Below, piece by piece: positions 1 to 8,044 of a stretch of DNA of 17,530 bases. This DNA is from Candidatus Methanofilum arcanum (GTDB taxonomy: Archaea > Halobacteriota > Methanomicrobia > Methanomicrobiales > Methanospirillaceae), in the NCBI GenBank assembly GCA_031285085.1, contig JAITWW010000141.1, positions 1 through 17,530 of the forward strand, read 5' to 3'. The notes under the pieces were generated by a model. That model was not told the DNA's origin. It saw only the letters and a program-made list of their open reading frames with translations, and ran no database searches. Every line of letters starts with the position of its first letter. Position 1 is the stretch's first letter. Position numbers and translations under genes: made by a program.

Positions 1-165
1 TTCATTTGTTGCAGGTTGCAGGAGTTCTTCCGTATCTGCCACCTCAGTCCACAGATTTGGCAAATATGGCTGAGCGACGGCTACTCCAATGCTTGTTAAT
101 GAATCTTGTTGCAGTTCGATGTTCAATGTCTTTCGAAACAGATCCAGAGCGTCCCTTTCTGGCAT
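1..165 (-). CDS. Partial unknown protein, N-terminal 55 residues, running off the left edge
   Basis: Reading leftward from an ATG at 165, the frame is open for 55 codons to the window edge. The peptide begins MPERDALDLFRKTLNIEL and continues with a soluble, mixed charged and hydrophobic composition typical of a real protein, unlike the overlapping plus-strand frame at 6-218, which is rich in Cys, Pro and Arg. I do not recognise the family and see no signal peptide or metal motif. The frame stays open upstream of the ATG to a TAA at 205-207, and those 13 codons (ending LLAAEYYAR) also look protein-like. There is no Shine-Dalgarno sequence before the ATG and only a poor TATA-like stretch. The piece may therefore be an intact 5' end or the remnant of a truncated gene. 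It would be transcribed divergently from hypD. The protein is probably real; its function is unknown. Confidence 0.5.
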   Translation of the reverse strand, partial: MPERDALDLFRKTLNIELQQDSLTSIGVAVAQPYLPNLWTEVADTEELLQPATNE

Positions 166-321
166 GCGTGCATAATATTCCGCAGCTAAAAGTACTGAGT
201 GGAGTTAATAGTAGATAAAATTGAAAGATTCACAATATGAAGAGTACAGAGGTGGTGGTAAAGTCTAAATTACGAATGTTTAGGGTAACAGCGAGGGTTG
301 CAGAGCCCATGTAGCTACTTA

Positions 322-329
322 TTTATGAT
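322..329 (+). promoter_or_regulatory. TATA-like box of hypD
   Basis: The sequence TTTATGAT is centred about 28 nt before the ATG at 354. This is the archaeal TATA-to-start spacing expected for a leaderless transcript. It favours the ATG at 354 over the TTG at 345, which would lie only about 20 nt from the box. The rest of 166-353 shows no other gene or repeat that I can support. Confidence 0.45.
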
Positions 330-353
330 GATACTTGATAGTACTTGAGATTC

Positions 354-1373
354 ATGGTTACCGGAAATAAAATTGCGGATCGGTTGGCAGAAATTGTAGA
401 TCGAGATATGACATTTATGCATGTGTGTGGAACTCATGAAGCATCTATTTCACGTCATGGGATTCGCATCTTGTTACCGCCGAGGTTAAGGATCGTGATG
501 GGCCCTGGCTGCCCAGTATGCATCACCCCTCAAGGAGAGATTGATGCTGCAATTGAACTGCTTGAAAATGGGTGCATTATTGCAACATATGGTGATTTAT
601 TACGTGTTCCAGGCTCTTCTCGTTCATTAGCCGAGGCAGATGGAGACGTACGAGTTGTACAGGGAGTGCATAAAGCAGTGGAGTTTGCTCAAAAAGAAAA
701 GAAGGAGGTTGTTTTTGTTTCCTGTGGATTTGAAACAACAGCGCCAACTGTTGCTGCAACACTTCTCACAAACCCACCTGAGAACTTCTCTATTTTATCT
801 TGCCATCGTCTCATACCTCCTGCAATGGAATGGCTTTTGAGTCAGGGGGAGGCAAATCTTGATGGATTTTTACTTCCTGGCCATGTGCTTGTCATATCTG
901 GTACAAAGCCATATGAACGTTTTCCTGTGCCCCAAGCAGTTGCTGGGTTTGAAGCTGATGATATTTTGCTTGGCCTTTTGATGCTTGCTAGACAGGTAGT
1001 ACATGGTGAGTGCCGTGTGGACAATGCATATCAACGTGCAGTGCTTCCAACTGGGAACCAAAAAGCGCAAGAGATTATGGATATGGTATTTGAACCATGC
1101 GATGCCACTTGGCGTGGTTTTCCAGTCATACAAAATTCAGGGCTTCGTCTTCGTGACTCATATGCACAGTACGATGCCTGGAAAAAATTTGGAGTTGTAT
1201 GTCGTGATACACCAAAACATTCAGCATGTGTATGTGATCGTGTGCTTCGCGGCATTGCACAGCCTGATGACTGCAAAATGTATGGAACTGCCTGTACCCC
1301 AAAGCACCCTGTTGGCCCCTGTATGGTAAGTCATGAAGGAGCATGTCGCATCTGGTACCAGTACCATAGATAA
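354..1373 (+). CDS. hypD: Hydrogenase maturation factor HypD
   Basis: HypD is the Fe-S scaffold on which, with HypC, the Fe(CN)2CO group of [NiFe] hydrogenases is assembled in the cytoplasm. The 339-residue product has the family's usual length and all its marks: CGTHE with Cys25, GPGCPVC with Cys53 and Cys56 (the redox and iron-binding cysteines), a GFETTAP block, and a C-terminal cysteine cluster. Cys307, Cys314, Cys323 and Cys331 there are the likely [4Fe-4S] ligands (motif PVGPCMVSHEGAC). Cys292 and Cys294 are additional. I chose the ATG at 354 because a TATA-like box lies 28 nt upstream and there is no ribosome-binding site; a TTG at 345 would add three residues. No other hyp gene is nearby, so hypD stands alone here. 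It ends 43 nt before the end of the convergent KaiC-like gene. The assignment is secure. Confidence 0.96.
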   Translation: MVTGNKIADRLAEIVDRDMTFMHVCGTHEASISRHGIRILLPPRLRIVMGPGCPVCITPQGEIDAAIELLENGCIIATYGDLLRVPGSSRSLAEADGDVRVVQGVHKAVEFAQKEKKEVVFVSCGFETTAPTVAATLLTNPPENFSILSCHRLIPPAMEWLLSQGEANLDGFLLPGHVLVISGTKPYERFPVPQAVAGFEADDILLGLLMLARQVVHGECRVDNAYQRAVLPTGNQKAQEIMDMVFEPCDATWRGFPVIQNSGLRLRDSYAQYDAWKKFGVVCRDTPKHSACVCDRVLRGIAQPDDCKMYGTACTPKHPVGPCMVSHEGACRIWYQYHR

Positions 1374-1416
1374 TTGATAAGATCAGATGAAACTATTGTA
1401 AATACACAACTTTTCT

Positions 1417-2292
1417 CTAAATGACTGCTCTTATATTGCTGACTTCAAATCCATGAGATGGTGTTATTCTCACGGCAAATTTCACAAGTTCCTTTTCTTC
1501 CAGCTGAGGAAGCACTCCGCGGAATTTATCTATAAAAAGCACCCGTTGCCGTTTTGCAGTTGGCGTAACTTCCCATTTGAAGTGAACAACTGCATCACTT
1601 ATGTCTGCGAGTTCACATTCCTGCCATGGGTTTAAGATACCATGGGTCAAGATGAGATACATACACGAACCCCACATCTTAAGGGCACGTTGTAGCCCTC
1701 GAAGGTATGCAGTAAACTCTGGCCATGTTGTTTTTGCTGGAAATAGGGTTACAAGTTCAGTTAATGTATTCAAAACGATCAAACTCTGATGTGGGGTTTG
1801 ATCAAGCCTGTTTGAAAGCTCCGTCAAGATATTGTCACTTAATTGACTCTTTGTATCTGCTTTTGCCTCTCTCTGCTCAGTTGTATCATGGTTTTTGGAG
1901 TACCATTGTATCGGAACGAGGCTTTTATGAAAATAGATATCAGATAGATCTGCAAAATGAACGTTTCGTAGTTCTGATCTCATATCTCGCGCAAACCCTC
2001 GGGATATATCCTGTATGACATCTTCTTTGCGTCGAGTTATTGTTATATGTAATATACGTTGTGGTAATGTAATACGAGTTGTGAGTTTCGGCTCTGATTG
2101 TGCTTTCAGGCGGGAAAGGCTTGCTATAGATGTATATGCAAACTCTTCACACCCTGCTCCACTCTCTCCAATCAAAAGGATAAATGATCCCGGAGGAATT
2201 CCATTAGATAAAAGGGAATCAAATGAGGGGATCCCTGTTGGAATACCTCCTTGCATTGAGATACCATCTAAAGCGATCCGTTCCATTCTCAC
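1417..2292 (-). CDS. KaiC/ArlH-like RecA-fold protein with degenerate nucleotide site
   Basis: This 291-residue soluble protein has the plan of the archaeal single-domain KaiC/RadA-like family, which includes ArlH (FlaH) of the archaellum motor. An N-terminal segment resembling the KaiC entry (GIPTGIPSFDSLLSNGIPPGSF) leads to a P-loop position reading GESGAGCE at residues 42-49. The catalytic Lys is Cys48 and the following Ser/Thr is Glu49. The Walker B strand reads LIVLN at 171-175, with Asn175 in place of Asp. Both nucleotide motifs are therefore broken, which points to a structural or regulatory role and not ATP hydrolysis. The gene is divergent from the pilus ATPase/membrane pair across an 81-nt spacer. 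I infer it is an ArlH-like partner of that ATPase, but no experiment is known to me. The start is GTG 2292 or ATG 2286; the TATA-like box lies 26 or 32 nt upstream respectively, and a GGTGAG lies 11 nt before the GTG. Confidence 0.8.
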   Translation of the reverse strand: MRMERIALDGISMQGGIPTGIPSFDSLLSNGIPPGSFILLIGESGAGCEEFAYTSIASLSRLKAQSEPKLTTRITLPQRILHITITRRKEDVIQDISRGFARDMRSELRNVHFADLSDIYFHKSLVPIQWYSKNHDTTEQREAKADTKSQLSDNILTELSNRLDQTPHQSLIVLNTLTELVTLFPAKTTWPEFTAYLRGLQRALKMWGSCMYLILTHGILNPWQECELADISDAVVHFKWEVTPTAKRQRVLFIDKFRGVLPQLEEKELVKFAVRITPSHGFEVSNIRAVI

Positions 2293-2313
2293 AGCATGTA
2301 CTTCTCACCGTGA

Positions 2314-2321
2314 TGTATAAA
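2314..2321 (-). promoter_or_regulatory. TATA-like box of the KaiC-like gene
   Basis: On the minus strand the sequence reads TTTATACA, about 26 nt before GTG 2292 and 32 nt before ATG 2286. It lies in the 81-nt divergent spacer shared with the pilus ATPase gene. For the plus-strand ATPase gene I see only a weak candidate (TGTATAT at 2364-2370), too close to its ATG for a standard promoter. Confidence 0.45.
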
Positions 2322-2373
2322 TGTTCTCACATGTAATGAGGTACATTGTCATACACAGATCGTTGTATATCAG

Positions 2374-4272
2374 ATGATGTATGATGATCTGAAGGAGTTT
2401 GAGAGGGACTGCGTGAGTGCTACTGTCAATGAACCTGATACAATACCATCACAGAAGCCTGATAATCCAGTGGAAATAGAGATTGAGCTCCCTAGCCTTT
2501 CTGATATAAAGAGTTTTTTTGGGCGACTTTTTCGAAAAAGGCGTGAAATTGATCTCATACCATATGATGATGCTGAAAGTATTGAGGGAAATTTATTCAG
2601 TCAAGAAGGAGCTCAATCACCTCCTGATTATGGTGAAGATAGCATGGAAATGCTTGTTGATGAGCACCATGATATGACCAGCCCGAAACCCTTTGGTGTT
2701 TCTTCTTTTTTTGACAGTTTTAGAGGAAAAACAATAAAAGACATTCCATTATATGATGTTCATGTTCATGGCCCTCTCACAGAAGTGACATTACCAACAC
2801 ACTATCAGATTCGACGTGAGTACTGGGTACGTGAAGGATGTTCAAAAACTGTTATTGCATACAATAGAAAAACCATGTTTAATGAGTACTTGGTATATGA
2901 GCCAAGCTTATCTGAATTCGAACATGAACTCCTTGAGCGACTCTATATCGATCTTCGTGACGTTCTTTTACTGTCTGATGAAGAGTTAGATGAAGATAGA
3001 AGGCAGCTCATTATGGACAAGGTATATGAACTGATCAGAGGGTATGGCATCTCTCTTTCAAAGCACTCCCTTTTTAAGATTGAGTATTATCTGTCCCGCA
3101 ATTATCTTCATTGGGGTCGTCTAACCCCCCTTATGGAGGATCCTTATATTGAGGATATTTCATGCGATGGGAATGATATCCCCCTCTATTTATTTCATAT
3201 AACTGAAACAAATATTAAGACAAATATTTCGTTTACAGAAGATGCACTTCTTTCGCTTGCCTTTAAGCTAGCACAACGTACAGGAAAACACATCTCATCT
3301 GCATCTCCTATCGTTGATGCAACTTTATCAGATGGTTCACGTCTTCAGCTCACCCTTGGAAAAGAAGTTACTGCAAGAGGAACTTCATTCACGATACGAA
3401 AGTTTAGAGCAGAACCATTTACCCCTATTGATCTACTGAATGTTGGGACTTTTCAGGCAAACCAACTTGCTTATTTCTGGCTTGCAGTTGAAAATAATAA
3501 AAATTTACTTTTTATTGGCGGGACTGCATCCGGAAAAACAACCTCTTTGAACGCAGTCTCTGTGTTTATTCCTCCCCTCAAAAAAATCATTACTATTGAG
3601 GATACACGAGAGATTGCTCTTTCTCACGAAAACTGGATTGCAAGCATTACTCGGGATACGGTGAGTGACGTGGATACTGGCATTGGCATGTTTGTGCTGC
3701 TCAAAGCTGCACTTCGTCAGCGCCCTGAGTACATTATTGTAGGAGAGGTTCGAGGTGAAGAGGCTCAGACTCTTTTTCAGGCCATGAACATTGGTCACAC
3801 CACCTTCTCAACTATGCACGCAGGTGGTGTTGATGCTGCTATCTATCGGTTGGAAAACCCTCCTCTTAATGTCCCCCGTAATATGCTGCAATCACTTGAT
3901 ATCATCACCATTCAAAAACAGGTTGAGATCAATGGAAAGAACGAGAGGAGAGTTGATGAGATCGTTGAGGTTGCGGGCATTGATCCTTCAACTGGAAATG
4001 TATTGATAAACTCTGTGTTTGAGTATGATCCTATGACTGATTCTGCGAAGTATACTGGTCGTTCTCATGTCCTGCCACATATCGCAAAAGCTCATGGTTT
4101 CACCGCAAAACAGATGAATAAACTTCTGTGGGAGAGAGAACAGGTTTTACTTGCGATGCAAAAGCAAAAAATCAATGGATATTTTTCAGTTTCTAAAATT
4201 ATCTATGTTTATTATGCAAACCGTAATCTTGTCATGAAAAACATCAATAATCTTTCCATGTTTTTAGTATGA
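2374..4272 (+). CDS. Type IV pilus/archaellum-like secretion ATPase (GspE/TadA/ArlI family)
   Basis: This is the cytoplasmic motor ATPase that powers assembly of a type IV pilus-like filament or secretion system at the membrane. The 632-residue protein has a long, charged, poorly conserved N-terminal region (about 1-150) and then the archaeal N2 domain. The C-terminal RecA-like domain carries Walker A GGTASGKTT at 382-390 (Lys388), an Asp box around IEDTRE (408-413), a Walker B region IIVGEVRGEE at 454-463 and a His box HTTFSTMHAG at 475-484. All catalytic elements look intact. The stop overlaps the start of the membrane-partner gene (ATGA at 4269-4272), so the two are translationally coupled. 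ATGs at 2374 and 2377 are both possible; neither has a Shine-Dalgarno sequence. No pilin, prepilin peptidase or archaellum accessory gene is in the window, so the type of appendage is undecided. Confidence 0.93.
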   Translation: MMYDDLKEFERDCVSATVNEPDTIPSQKPDNPVEIEIELPSLSDIKSFFGRLFRKRREIDLIPYDDAESIEGNLFSQEGAQSPPDYGEDSMEMLVDEHHDMTSPKPFGVSSFFDSFRGKTIKDIPLYDVHVHGPLTEVTLPTHYQIRREYWVREGCSKTVIAYNRKTMFNEYLVYEPSLSEFEHELLERLYIDLRDVLLLSDEELDEDRRQLIMDKVYELIRGYGISLSKHSLFKIEYYLSRNYLHWGRLTPLMEDPYIEDISCDGNDIPLYLFHITETNIKTNISFTEDALLSLAFKLAQRTGKHISSASPIVDATLSDGSRLQLTLGKEVTARGTSFTIRKFRAEPFTPIDLLNVGTFQANQLAYFWLAVENNKNLLFIGGTASGKTTSLNAVSVFIPPLKKIITIEDTREIALSHENWIASITRDTVSDVDTGIGMFVLLKAALRQRPEYIIVGEVRGEEAQTLFQAMNIGHTTFSTMHAGGVDAAIYRLENPPLNVPRNMLQSLDIITIQKQVEINGKNERRVDEIVEVAGIDPSTGNVLINSVFEYDPMTDSAKYTGRSHVLPHIAKAHGFTAKQMNKLLWEREQVLLAMQKQKINGYFSVSKIIYVYYANRNLVMKNINNLSMFLV

Positions 4273-6155
4273 GCCTTTCAGGAATAACACATTGGTGGAT
4301 TCAAAAAAATCCAGCACGCTTTGATGAACTGCATCAAAATCTTATTTCGATCCGATTTGGAAAGACTCTTATTCAGTATATCACATATGCACTTCTTATA
4401 TCTGGAATTGGGGCTCTATTTGGATTATTTTTTGGTTTTTTTACCCAATATTTTGTAGCACTTTTTTCCAGTGAAATGCTTGCATTTTTTAATGTGCAAA
4501 TCGATACTATTCTTCTTCGTATTGTTCTTTTTCTTCTTTTCCCTGCGTTTTGGGCATGGATTTTTTATCGAGCTGTTCTTTTCTATCCTCATATTGAACG
4601 ATATTCAAGAGGAGCTCGGATCACTGCTGGGCTTCATAATGTTGTTGCATTTATGTATGCGATTCGCAAAGGAGGGGCAGAGATGTTGGATATCTTTCGC
4701 ATGATCTCAGCTCAAACAGATGTGTATGGGGATATAGCTCAGGAGTTTCGACACATTGTTCGTGATTGTGATGTATTTGGAGATGATCTGATAACAGCTG
4801 TTCGAGAACGAGCACTGACAACTGCATCTGTGAAATGTAAGGAATTTCTTCAGGATCTCCTCTCCATTATTGAAGGTGGTGGAAACTTAACGGTGTTTCT
4901 TGAGGATCGGGTGGATCGATTCCATGAAGAAGCAGTATTTGAGCAAAAGCAGTTTCTTCTATTTCTTGGAATGGTTGGTGAGATTTACATAACAACCTTC
5001 ATTGCGGGTCCTCTTTTTTTGATCGTGATTATGGTGGTTATGGGGATGATGGGTGCTTCTGCTGTGTTTGAGCTTTCAGCGATTGCCTATATTGTTCTTC
5101 CTCTTGGTTCAGTATTATTTTTAGTCATGATAGATATGCTTGCAATCAAGGACAGTCAGATCATACGAGTGAAGAAGGAGGATGCCCTCCCTGAGTATAA
5201 AGATGTCAGGATCGAGAGGAAAGGGGATGAGATGTGGTTTCGTTCACAGCTTGCTCGATATGATAAGATAAAATCTCTCTTTGGCTGGCTTTTTGATCCT
5301 TTGAGGGGGGTTATGGAACAACCATCACGGATTTTATATCTCTCTGTTCCCCTTGGTTTGATCAGTTTATTCCCTGTTTTTCTCTATACTCCACTTGTTT
5401 ATTCTGAAGCTATGATTCATGCATTTGATAGCAGGGTTGCTATTGCATATCTCATTGCAGTTGTTCCATTCGTCTACTTTTATGAGAAGAGAAAGAAAGA
5501 ACTTCATGCTATTGAAGAGAAAATTCCAGAGTTTCTTGATAGAATGGCAGGATTGAATGCGGTAGGAATTACTCTTACCCAATCAATTGGTATCTTATCT
5601 CGAAGTAACCTTGGTGTGCTTAAAACTGAGATCAGGTATATGGAGAGGGATATTTCCTGGGGCTCCACTTTTGGTGAGGCTCTTGGCAGGTTTGGAGATC
5701 GGATTCACACGGTGTTTATGGCACGAGCAGTAACGCTTGTTTCTGTTGCAAGTACGATGAATAGTAATATTGCTGAGATCTTGCGTATCGCAGCGAAAGA
5801 TACGAAAATGGCTATCACCCTTCGACGTGATCGATTTGGAGAGATGTTTCTTTATACTGCTGTTGTCTATCTTGCTTATTTTGTGTTTCTTGGAGTACTT
5901 ATCATCATCAGTACTCAGTTTCTCTCAGTGATTGCAGAGCAGGCAGGTGCTGGATCATCGTTTGGGATGTTATCTGGAGTTGGTGAGATCTCACTTAAGA
6001 CAATAAATCGTTTGCTGTATCATATCTGTCTGATACAGTCTATCTGTTCTGGACTTGTTGCCGGTTTCATGGGCGAAGAAAGCATTTATTCAGGCCTCAA
6101 ACATGGGTGTATCATGTTAGTGCTTTCTCTTTTGTGTTTTTATCTTATATTTTAA
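4269..6155 (+). CDS. GspF/TadC/ArlJ-like membrane platform protein with two T2SSF domains
   Basis: This is the inner-membrane platform protein that pairs with the preceding ATPase. The 628-residue product has the duplicated archaeal architecture. Predicted membrane segments lie near 34-64 and 81-106, followed by a first cytoplasmic T2SSF domain (about 126-235) and membrane segments at 236-262 and 268-290. Another pair lies at 355-377 and 387-406, followed by a second T2SSF domain (about 420-520) and membrane segments at 525-551, 582-602 and 608-628. Both cytoplasmic halves carry the Gly-rich and acidic helical pattern of the family (for example IEGGGNLTVFLEDR near 201-214). The ATGA overlap with the ATPase gene shows a strict operon. 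The nine-segment plan matches archaeal pilus and archaellum platform proteins better than the three-segment bacterial GspF. No further gene follows on this strand before the hairpin at 6200. Confidence 0.9.
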   Translation: MSLSGITHWWIQKNPARFDELHQNLISIRFGKTLIQYITYALLISGIGALFGLFFGFFTQYFVALFSSEMLAFFNVQIDTILLRIVLFLLFPAFWAWIFYRAVLFYPHIERYSRGARITAGLHNVVAFMYAIRKGGAEMLDIFRMISAQTDVYGDIAQEFRHIVRDCDVFGDDLITAVRERALTTASVKCKEFLQDLLSIIEGGGNLTVFLEDRVDRFHEEAVFEQKQFLLFLGMVGEIYITTFIAGPLFLIVIMVVMGMMGASAVFELSAIAYIVLPLGSVLFLVMIDMLAIKDSQIIRVKKEDALPEYKDVRIERKGDEMWFRSQLARYDKIKSLFGWLFDPLRGVMEQPSRILYLSVPLGLISLFPVFLYTPLVYSEAMIHAFDSRVAIAYLIAVVPFVYFYEKRKKELHAIEEKIPEFLDRMAGLNAVGITLTQSIGILSRSNLGVLKTEIRYMERDISWGSTFGEALGRFGDRIHTVFMARAVTLVSVASTMNSNIAEILRIAAKDTKMAITLRRDRFGEMFLYTAVVYLAYFVFLGVLIIISTQFLSVIAEQAGAGSSFGMLSGVGEISLKTINRLLYHICLIQSICSGLVAGFMGEESIYSGLKHGCIMLVLSLLCFYLIF

Positions 6156-6199
6156 ATTTGTCAAAAAAAATTTTTGGTAAAAAATTTAGTAAAACCACT

Positions 6200-6247
6200 C
6201 GGGGTATGCTCGTTTTGCTCGCCTGGCTCGCAAAACTTACATACCCG
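6200..6247. terminator. Long imperfect hairpin between convergent operons
   Basis: A two-part stem is visible directly. Outer arms GGGTATG (6202-6208) and CATACCC (6240-6246) pair, extended by C6200-G6247 around a bulged G. Inner arms GTTTTGC (6212-6218) and GCAAAAC (6230-6236) pair perfectly. A 3x3 internal loop separates the two stems and the apical loop is 11 nt. On the minus strand the stem is followed by T-rich sequence (T4 and T6 runs within 6165-6199), so it suits termination of the glutamate synthase operon; T-rich sequence at 6156-6180 may end the plus-strand unit. The segment also contains GCTCG three times at exactly 9-nt spacing (6208, 6217, 6226). It could be a copy of a dispersed genomic repeat. 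The rest of the 6156-6290 spacer shows no gene. Confidence 0.6.
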
Positions 6248-6290
6248 TCAAAGGTTATCCATTATCGTATTTGCTGTCCCCTGGTTACTC

Positions 6291-7283
6291 TCAAGACCGT
6301 TCTTTCTTTTCCTTTTCGAATTTCCCCACAACCTCCATATCCACATTCTCCTCAATGAGCAACCCTTTACCCAATACCGCATCCTGCAAAAATTGCTCTC
6401 CTGTCTTTGTACGTATGAGGAGGGTTGTCCATCCACCGGCAGTTCCAACAGAACCAGCGGAGATATCTGCATCTCCTGCTGAAAAATCATCACATACATG
6501 ACATCCAGGGCGAATTGCCTCCTCAAACTCAGCGAGAGGCAGTTTCTGCTGAACACCTCCACGAAGTGTCACCACAAGTGCACCCTTTACATCCATGCCA
6601 GTGATATCACCAGTTGAGATTCCTTTTTCTGCAAGTGTTTGAATAAATGCCATATGATCAAAAGATTCCGTACAGAACAGACCAACAATCAGCCGGATCA
6701 TCTTCCCATACGGCACTACTAGATCATGAGATGACTCTGCAATCATTCGTGCTGCTGACACAATACAAGGGGTTCCAACAACTGCGATTCGAGATAATCT
6801 CCATCTATTTGCTTCTTTTAAAACAGATAAAAGCGGCGCATTCCAGTTATATCGGCTTCCTGCTGACTCAATCAATTGACCAGATGAAGTATTCAAAACA
6901 GCAATAGGAGCTTGGCTAAAGCGATCTACTGACATCGTGATAACCCCATCAAGAAGCCCAGCGTCAAGAGCCTGTGCCAAAATATATGTTACAGCACCGC
7001 CACTCTGCTGCTGTGAGATGGGAACCTCTCGCTTCGCTGCAACAACCCGCAACACAGAACCTACAGGAGCTGCTGTCTCAGCAAGCCGGGGACACACCTC
7101 ATTACAGGCATTGCACGAAACACCATCTGTCTCTTGTTTACAATACCCTGAAAAACGCGGGTGCATCTCACCAATATCAAAATACAATGCATCAGCAGGG
7201 CAGATCCCAACACAGCCGCCACATCCAGAGCAACGACCGAGATCCCACACCTGTTCGCGTAATCTTGTAGAACATTCAGACAT
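6291..7283 (-). CDS. FrhB-like F420-binding iron-sulfur flavoprotein, putative electron-input subunit of glutamate synthase
   Basis: The 330-residue product belongs to the FrhB/FpoF family, which takes hydride from F420H2 (or delivers it to F420) through FAD and Fe-S clusters. A ferredoxin-type motif CSGCGGCVGICP (Cys18, Cys21, Cys24, Cys28) is followed by a second Cys group ending CNACNEVCP. The FrhB core shows SGGAVTYILAQAL, AGSRYNWNAPLLSVLKEA, VGTPCIVSAA, VGLFCTESFDH and a late CHVCDDFSAGDADISAGSVG block. It is the last gene of the glutamate synthase operon, 5 nt after the GXGXG gene. I infer that it feeds electrons from F420H2 to the synthase in place of an NAD(P)H-dependent GltD. I chose the ATG at 7283 because GGAGTGAG lies just upstream (7288-7295); a GTG at 7298 would add five residues but has no such site. 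Confidence 0.88.
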   Translation of the reverse strand: MSECSTRLREQVWDLGRCSGCGGCVGICPADALYFDIGEMHPRFSGYCKQETDGVSCNACNEVCPRLAETAAPVGSVLRVVAAKREVPISQQQSGGAVTYILAQALDAGLLDGVITMSVDRFSQAPIAVLNTSSGQLIESAGSRYNWNAPLLSVLKEANRWRLSRIAVVGTPCIVSAARMIAESSHDLVVPYGKMIRLIVGLFCTESFDHMAFIQTLAEKGISTGDITGMDVKGALVVTLRGGVQQKLPLAEFEEAIRPGCHVCDDFSAGDADISAGSVGTAGGWTTLLIRTKTGEQFLQDAVLGKGLLIEENVDMEVVGKFEKEKKERS

Positions 7284-7287
7284 GAAA

Positions 7288-7295
7288 CTCACTCC
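7288..7295 (-). promoter_or_regulatory. Shine-Dalgarno site deciding the start of the FrhB-like gene
   Basis: GGAGTGAG on the minus strand lies 4 nt before the ATG at 7283 (8 nt counted from GGAG). It overlaps the stop codon of the preceding gene. Its placement rules in the ATG and argues against the upstream GTG at 7298. Confidence 0.6.
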
Positions 7296-8044
7296 CACAC
7301 ATACTTACTTGCAAATGGACGGGCACTAAATGGTGTAACAACTGTAAATGAATCATTACAGATAGCATCTGCATCACCACCAAACCACTCACAATACGCT
7401 CTTATCAATGGCGCAATATCATCCATATCCACAGAAGTAGCAGGATTCATTACTGCACCGATTGCTGGAGCAAACTCACTCACTGTACCACGAATGACAA
7501 TCTTTCCACCATGAATACCACTTCCAAGTCCCATCATGCCATATGGTTGTTGTTCATTCTCATCCTCTGTTAGGCGAAGTACAATAATAAGACCACCTGC
7601 CATATATTCTCCAAGAAATGGACCAGAACTCCCACCAACAACGAGTACAGGACGTTTATCCTGGTACTGCTTCATATGAATACCACCACGGTATCCAATA
7701 TTATCACGGATAAAAACAGTACCTCCACGCATACTATGTGCAGTGGCATCCCCTGAACTCCCCATAATCACAACGGTTCCACTATCCATTGTATTGCCAG
7801 GAGCATGATCTGCATTCCCATGCACGATCACGGTCGGTCCAGACATGAACATTGCAAGATCTCCGCCAGGAACACCCTCTACGATAATTCGTACATCAGA
7901 ATCTGCACATAGACCATCAGCAATAAATCGCTGACCGCAGATGTTTTGAAGTACAATCTCCTTCTCACCCTTTGCAACAGCCTCACGAATAGCCATATTC
8001 ATCGGCGTATAATGCAAATCTTGACAATCAATGGTAACCATCAT
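7289..8044 (-). CDS. Glutamate synthase GXGXG (alpha C-terminal) domain subunit
   Basis: This 251-residue protein corresponds to the C-terminal beta-helix domain of bacterial GltB, found as a separate polypeptide in archaea and related to FwdC/FmdC. It is built of repeated Gly-rich turns: GVPGGDLAMFMSGPTVIV, then GNTMDSGTVVIMG, MRGGTVFIRDN and YMAGGLIIVL, with a late GSGIHGGKIVIRG. In the fused enzyme this domain is structural and helps form the tunnel that carries ammonia from the glutaminase to the FMN site. Its first ATG (8042-8044) overlaps the stop of the synthase gene as ATGA; a second in-frame ATG follows at 8039-8041 with slightly better spacing from the AGGTG upstream. Position and content leave little doubt about the role. 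Confidence 0.9.
   Translation of the reverse strand: MMVTIDCQDLHYTPMNMAIREAVAKGEKEIVLQNICGQRFIADGLCADSDVRIIVEGVPGGDLAMFMSGPTVIVHGNADHAPGNTMDSGTVVIMGSSGDATAHSMRGGTVFIRDNIGYRGGIHMKQYQDKRPVLVVGGSSGPFLGEYMAGGLIIVLRLTEDENEQQPYGMMGLGSGIHGGKIVIRGTVSEFAPAIGAVMNPATSVDMDDIAPLIRAYCEWFGGDADAICNDSFTVVTPFSARPFASKYVWE

Noticed and set aside
6..218. Plus-strand open frame of 70 codons at the left edge
   Set aside because: Its composition is unlike a normal protein and the opposite strand gives a far more credible sequence over 1-165.
345..353. TTG start of hypD
   Set aside because: The TATA-like box lies only about 20 nt from it, and the ATG at 354 has the standard distance.
1003..1344. Frames on both strands within hypD
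   Set aside because: They are shadows of the conserved C-terminal part of HypD.
6107..6562. Open frames across the convergent spacer and the 3' end of the FrhB-like gene
   Set aside because: They cross the hairpin and the ends of two recognised genes, and the peptides look random.
7284..7298. GTG start of the FrhB-like gene
   Set aside because: The Shine-Dalgarno site GGAGTGAG lies between this GTG and the ATG at 7283, so it serves the ATG.
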